A stretch of DNA of 64,000 nucleotides from Dicaeum eximium (lineage: Eukaryota; Chordata; Aves; Passeriformes; Dicaeidae). The position numbers and the translations under genes were made by a program. Below are positions 58,201 through 64,000 of the stretch, piece by piece; position 1 is the first letter of the stretch, and the number at the start of each line of letters is the position of its first letter. The notes under the pieces were generated by a model that saw only the letters and a program-made list of their open reading frames with translations, was not told the DNA's origin and made no database searches. The stretch lies in NCBI GenBank assembly GCA_013396995.1, contig VWZP01004506.1, forward strand, positions 1,988,305 to 2,052,304, written 5' to 3'.

Positions 58201-60012
58201 AAATAAAGGTTCATTTTTGATTAACCATAACATCTTTGTCCTGAGTGCTATTAGAAACAAACATGTCCATCTTCCTAGCAGGACATGAGACAGAGGCATA
58301 AGACACTGCTCAGGAGCTCAGAAGTTTGGCTTTATTTAGATAAATGCCTCCCACTGAAAGCAGTGGGAATAAGCTTTATAAATATCACCAGAGATCAGGG
58401 CCATTGAGGTAAGGCAATATTAAGAAATAATCCAGTGAATCTTTAAAACCATTTTCTATTAGAGTTAAGCTGTAACTAATGCTTCATTACAATTGCATAC
58501 TGGAGTCCTTGGAGATTTCTTAAGCACCCCCTTCAGGGAAGAGCTGCTTTCTTCCAGTATGCAGTGACTATTTGGTCAGCCCTTGCCTTTGTCCCTGGAA
58601 TCTCGAGTGAGTCTTACGTCTCTGTTCCCACCTACAAAGTGGGAAAAAGTGCCATAGAATAAGGCACTTGGGAGTGCTCAGACACTGTGATGATTATGAC
58701 AATGAGGAAGAGACATTTTAAGCATCTGGATAAATCAGAGCTAGATGCTAAAGGAGGGCAAGCATGACATTTGAGCCAGGTGCTTTTTGCATAGCAGCTC
58801 TTTCCATTAACCACTCCTTCAGGGCTGAAACTTTAGTTCAGTAATTTTTGTTGCCTCCTATTGACATTCTTTCCAAGTTTAGTGCCCTGTTTCTGAGGAA
58901 ATAAATTAGACTCTGGTATAAAAATTTTAACTCAAGGCCACTCGATGTATTGACAGATTTCTTTATGCTGGGTACAAAACACCTTGTATTTCCAGCTACT
59001 GCTGGGAACTTCTTTTCAGTTTATTAATTTCTGAGATTCAAGCCAGGTTGAGGGTAGAGACAGAAAGAGAGAGCATATAGATTTTTAATTGAACTACCTT
59101 TTCTTTTAATCTGGGATATATGCTTACAACATTAGCTGTTCTGTGCAGAACTGGGGGAAATATTATCCCAGGTCTTATCATACTTGCAGACGTATTAGGA
59201 ATGTTCAAGTTTCACACCCCAGAGCACAACTCACTCAGCTGACTCCCACCTCTTCCAGTGCACAAGCTGATGTGTGAGCATCATGCCTTGAGCAGAAAGA
59301 CCATTACAAACTTTGTGTATGGACCATGTGCCAGAATTCTGCCACTCTCCCACAGCTCCGCTGGATTTCAGCTTGACCATCTCTCCTAGACTGTGCCTCT
59401 GTCCTCAGTGCTCATTTCCTGATCTCATCTAGTGTCTGCCTGAGGTTTGGAAAACATGGGCACAGAAAGCCAAGCTGGAGGTTTCATGCTGTTTCTGCTT
59501 ATGCACTGAAGCCTTTTCTGAAGTGTGCTACTGTATAAAAACAGGAATTCAAAACAAGTGTTGTGAGCCATGTTCCAGCCTGCAAGCCTGGGCCTGCTGA
59601 TACAGGCTGCTCTTTGGCTAGGAGCACTCATCAATCAGGCTTCAGGAGTGGACAGAAAGCATTTACAGCCAGCAGCATAAGCCATGAAATCCAAAACTCA
59701 GCAAGAGCTGCTTATAAATAGTATGAAACAAAGTAGTGAAAATTAATCTTGTGTATCTGCAGGGCTTTTTAGGTTAGACCTTTTTTCAAGATGGAAAACA
59801 AAGGTCTATTTCTGTAGCAGTCATGAGGGTTTTTCACTTCGAATTATCAAAGTTATTTCAGAGGAAAAAAAGATGAAAGGTTACATAAAAAAAAAAAAGA
59901 TCACTCCTGCCTTCTCTTCGTTTTCCTTGCTATGGCCTAGGTTCAATCTTGGCAGCACAAAGCATTGATGTGACATTTGGCACAACCAAGTAGATGAGGA
60001 ATCTTAGAGAGG
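55218..60012. other. Unannotated DNA, no gene seen
   Basis: Mixed composition. Longest open frame (57,850-58,299, - strand) has no recognisable domain and overlaps others. 56,800-57,000 is C/T-rich on the + strand. No repeat family recognised. Confidence 0.5.
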
Positions 60013-60385
60013 CATAGAATCATACAATGGCTTTTGTTGGAAGGAATGTTAAAGATCATCTAGCTCCAGCCCCCTGCCATAGAGACCTTCCATTAGACCA
60101 AGTTTCTTAGAACCACGTCCAGCCTGGCTCTGAACACTGCCAGAGATGGGGCACCAACACCTTCTCTGGACAACCTGTTCCAGCATCTCAGCTCCCTCAC
60201 AGTAAAGAATTTATTCCTAATATCTAATCTAAACCTATTCTCCTTCACCTTAAAACCAGTTTTCCTTGTCCTATCCACTCCATGCCCTTCTGAAAAGTCC
60301 AGTTCTCTTGGAGTCCATTTAGGTACTGGAAAATGCTATAAAGCCTCCTGGAGCTTTCACTTTTCTAGGCTGGACAGCCCCAGCA
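60013..60385 (-). mobile_element. CR1 LINE 3'-end fragment
   Basis: The + strand reads CATAGAATCATACAATGG, AAAGATCATCTAGCTCCAG, CCATTAGACCAAGTTTC, CCAGAGATGGGGCACCAACA, CTCTGGACAACCTGTTCCAG and CCTAATATCTAATCTAAACC, then a region ending in TTCTAGGCTGGACAGCCCC. This is the reverse complement of a CR1 3' end, so the copy is on the - strand and 5'-truncated. Confidence 0.93.
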
Positions 60386-63300
60386 AGGGCAAATGAGCAC
60401 TGAGGTGTTGGTGGGTGTGTAAGCTGCATCCTAAGGAAGATCAGTCACTGATGATGCAAATTCTGCTTCTGATAGTAGCTGATCCAGTTTGGTGCTCCTG
60501 TCCATTTCTCCTGCCTCCTCTGAAAAGTTTGGTACCCCCACCTCTGTGCTGATGCCAACAAGCTCTTTGTGTAGCTGCCATCCAATCATGCCCGCGGAAA
60601 CCTGGATGGAGAGCAGGACTTCCGGATCTAGTATGGAAAGAGGAGCATCTTAAACCCAGAAAAGTGAGTCACCGCCTTGGTCATTAAAATGTTGATGGAC
60701 AGTTTGCTTCCAATGCAGCAGCACTACTTATTACTGGGAGGGAGCAGCTGATGAAACTGGCCTTGCTTGCACGAGCAGAGAGTGATGTCAAGACCTGTGA
60801 TCCATCCACAGGCAGTTTTTCAGCTCTTCCATAGCTTGTTCAAAAGCACAAAGTCAGGGACATCTGTCCAGGTAGCAGACAGACTGGTGATAGCAGTGCT
60901 CAGGAAACAGGGCAGCATGGTAGCACTTGTCTGAGGACCCTTCAGGAATCTCAGCAGGATGGGGCTTTTAGAGAGTGTCAGCAAAAGGAAGATTATGTCC
61001 CTCAAAAATAATTGGTGTTTTTCTGATATCTTCCAAGTGAATTTCAGATGCAGCTCTATGCTATTATTAAACATGAAATAGGTGCTAATGCAAAGGGAGG
61101 AGGAAGCAGCTCTATGCACAGGTACTCTGCCAGCATTTTCTAACCATTTGAAATCTTTTAAGCTCGATGTCTGATGCTGGCAGTGTCCAGGAGAGAGAGG
61201 TAAGGAGGGTGCAGAGAAAATAATTGCTGAAATGTGTATATTACTCTAAAAAGAAAGAGCAATCAAAGAGTAAAGAGGCACATTTGAGAGCAAATAGACT
61301 TAGCTAGCCATTCCAACCCCCTTCCTGTCCTTGGAGGATTTTGATTAGGTATCTGCCTGACAAGCCTGAAGGAAGGACCTCAGTTGCTCATCTCAGCCTT
61401 ATGGATTTGTGCCAGATTTCTGGTCACATTTATACAGACTTGTCCCCAGCAGAATAGAAAAATGTCCTATTTTTAGCAAACTCAGAGATCTAGCATATGG
61501 CCTGCAGTCTATCATCCTGAGCCCTGGATGCCACGTTGCATAAAAGGAGCAGGGTTATTTGGGATCACTGCCTGGATGGGAAGACCTCCAAGGACAATCT
61601 CAGTGGTGTCGGTGTTTCAGGAGGTGATATTCTTTCTTCTGAGTCCATGAGTCATTTTGCTTAATGTCACTAAATTCTTTCATGTGAAGCAAAAGTTATG
61701 AACCTCACTACTTTTGGCCAAGTTTCAAGTTTTACAGCATGTACAATAATTTTTCAGAAGGGTGACTCTGCCTCCTGAGATAATGGTACCTTATGGCCAT
61801 CCCTCCTAAAAAGCTGCCTATGCAGTTCATAGATTTCTTTTGAAAATCTGGTCTCTTACTTTGTATTTTGTTGTGAATTCTTTGGCCAGCCTGACTCTGA
61901 AGGATATGAGATGTTGTAGAAAATAACAGAACCATAAAATGATCTGGATTTATAAATGATTTAGCAAGATCTACCCTGATACTTTTGCCATTCTCTCTTT
62001 TCTTAATTTTTTACCCAGAAAACAAGGGCACTGAAAATCCATTGGCTGTTACCACCATGAGATTTGAACATTATCATGCAGAAGCAAGGGAAAAATGTAT
62101 TTTGACCTGATTGCTCATCTGTGTGGATCTAACAGAGCACATCCATGATGTGGATATTAGGTAATGCCTGTAGATGGTATTGCTGTGGCCTGTTCAAGCC
62201 ATAAGTAAAGGGTGATGCATGGGTGGACTGAAGGGCTCAGCTCTGATCTAGATGCCTTCTCCTTCAACCTGAATGTTTTTGTCTGTGCAGACCAAAAAGT
62301 CCAAGATTCATCAGCTCACAACGGTTGGATGTGAAGCAAGGCCAGTAATTTCACCTAATCCATAATGCACAGACTTTCTGGATTGCATCTCTTTGTTCAG
62401 GATAATGTCTGTTGTGTAGATGCAGCTGCAGGTTTAGTTATTTGGGGCCTCCTTCTTTAGATGTAGGTGAGATGCTGGCTCATTTTAGGTCACCTTGTCC
62501 TAAAATTCATGTATTCCTAAAACAGCCATTATGTGAATTTTTCTCTGGGAGTAATAATTGATTATGAAGATAGTCTGTCATGACTAGCTTGGGTTAAAAT
62601 ATCTTCTAAAAAGGTCTTGATATTCTCAGTGAAAATTACAAGATTAGATGAGGTAAATATAATTTTTGTTCCATATAAGTCTTTCAAACTCTGAGGTTGG
62701 AGGCATCTTGAGGTATTTATGAGCAAAATCTTCCCAAGCATTACCTAATTCATAGAAAATTATTATGATAAATCGATATTATTAAATGTTAAGAATTTCT
62801 TCTCTCCTAAGGGGAAGGTGAGTGAAGCAGAGTACCTTTTTTGCTCTTTCCTTTCTTGTAAGGGAAAGAAGCATCCCTGTTTATTCCCAGTAGTTGTCTT
62901 AACAAAATTCTTTCATCTGCATACCATAATATCCCCTAACTACTGGGTGGGGTGAAATCACCTTAATAAAAATAACATAAAATTTCACTTTTTCCACAAG
63001 CTACATAATAGCATTTCTTTCACCTTTTGTTTGGTCTCTCCTGCATAGAAATTCTAGGTTGCTAAAAGTGCTGTGTTTTTTTTTGTTTGGGTTTTCTTTT
63101 TGCTGTTTGTTTTGGTTTGTTTGTTTGTTTTCATTAGAAGGGGTTTTATAATTTCTTTGAGGGTTTGGGGAATTTTGTATTTTGTTTCTTCATTTGGTTC
63201 ACAGACACATGCAAGCCTGTACCATCTACAATTTTCCTGCTCACACAAACTCACACAAATAGTATACCAGTTCAGTAACTACCAGGTTTATTTCCACTCA

Positions 63301-64000
63301 TTCTGAAAGGTTTCTACCTCACCTGTGTCAGTACCCTCACAATTAAAATGCCTAGCACTATGTGTCAAAATAACCCTAATCCAATTTTTACTCTCCTTAA
63401 CATGCTGAGTTAGAATTTTATGGTAATGCAGGAGCTGTTATTAAAGCAGCTGTGTCACCCCTGCAACACAGATCAAGGAAAAGTTTGGAAGTGGGAAACT
63501 TAGACCTCTTTTATCCTCACTTTTAAGGCAGAGCTCCAGGCTTATGAATTGGCTGTATTTACACTGATAGTGAGACACTGACCTAAATCTGCCACCTGTA
63601 TTTGCAGTATGTACTGTGCACCCTGTTTGTTCTACAAATGCACAGCTTCACTTGACTCCAGAAGCTGTCCAGCCCCATCTGGGAAGTTCTGCTGAGTCCT
63701 GTCTGTGCCCACATTGTGTTCAGAACATCCTTGAAAACTGTGGGCTGTGGGCAGTTGCCATCGACAAACACCAACTCTGCCTCTCCTGCTCCTGATTTTC
63801 TTCCCTTTTGCACCTGGCATCTTGTCCCTGTTGCCCAGTCTTGGAAACAAGCCCAGAAGATACAAGACCACTTCTGAAAAGGACCAGGCACAATGGAGAT
63901 TATTGCAATCAAACATGTTATGAATGAGAGAAGAGTGACTTATCAGTTTGATCTGGGGCAAGGACAATTGTCAAATTTGGTCGAAACAGGTAGACCAATA
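60386..64000. other. Unannotated DNA to the window edge, no gene seen
   Basis: No gene or repeat family recognised. A T-rich simple stretch with TTTG repeats lies at 63,073-63,130. Confidence 0.5.

Noticed and set aside
57850..58299. 149-codon open frame on the - strand
   Set aside because: No domain, no supporting context, overlapping frames in both directions.

Overview
The window looks like bird nuclear DNA, plausibly a songbird. The evidence is many CR1 LINE fragments on both strands (several carrying the 3'-terminal TGTGATT/ATTCTGTG-type repeats typical of avian CR1), AT-rich non-coding sequence with simple repeats, and a class II endogenous retrovirus. I can support no host protein-coding gene, tRNA or rRNA.

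Positions 1-~6100 hold the 3' part of a well-preserved provirus on the + strand; the left edge of the window cuts it inside gag. In order: the end of gag (capsid major homology region, one zinc knuckle), pro, pol (RT, RNase H, integrase), env, polypurine tract and 3' LTR. The layout is betaretrovirus-like: gag, pro and pol lie in three successive -1 frames, each overlap carrying a recognisable slippery heptamer. The envelope is instead alpharetrovirus-like, with a short surface subunit, a fusion-peptide region bracketed by cysteines and a CX6CC transmembrane subunit. pol and env have no internal stop, so the copy is probably young. The left LTR, leader, matrix and most of capsid are outside the window.

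6.1-27.5 kb is mostly unannotated AT-rich DNA with two CR1 pieces (12.2 and 15.1-15.6 kb), a 66-bp tandem duplication (26.0 kb) and a (CAAAA)23 microsatellite (26.7 kb). 27.5-31.4 kb is a LINE graveyard: one CR1 on the + strand (endonuclease region to 3' end, reverse transcriptase section deleted) is split by a second CR1 inserted on the - strand, with further CR1 fragments on either side.

31.4-64 kb is again sparse: CR1 pieces at 32.9, 37.3-38.3 (with reverse transcriptase), 38.6-39.1, 45.0-45.3, 54.9-55.2 and 60.0-60.4 kb, an internally repetitive GC-rich block at 41.0-41.3 kb, and a GC-rich island at 52.3-52.7 kb. Two weak host-gene relics on the - strand deserve checking: an exon-like open segment with transporter-like residues at 33.3-33.5 kb, and a 170-codon coding-like frame broken only by two TGA codons at 49.0-49.5 kb. 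The rest is best described as intergenic or intronic DNA in which I see no gene.
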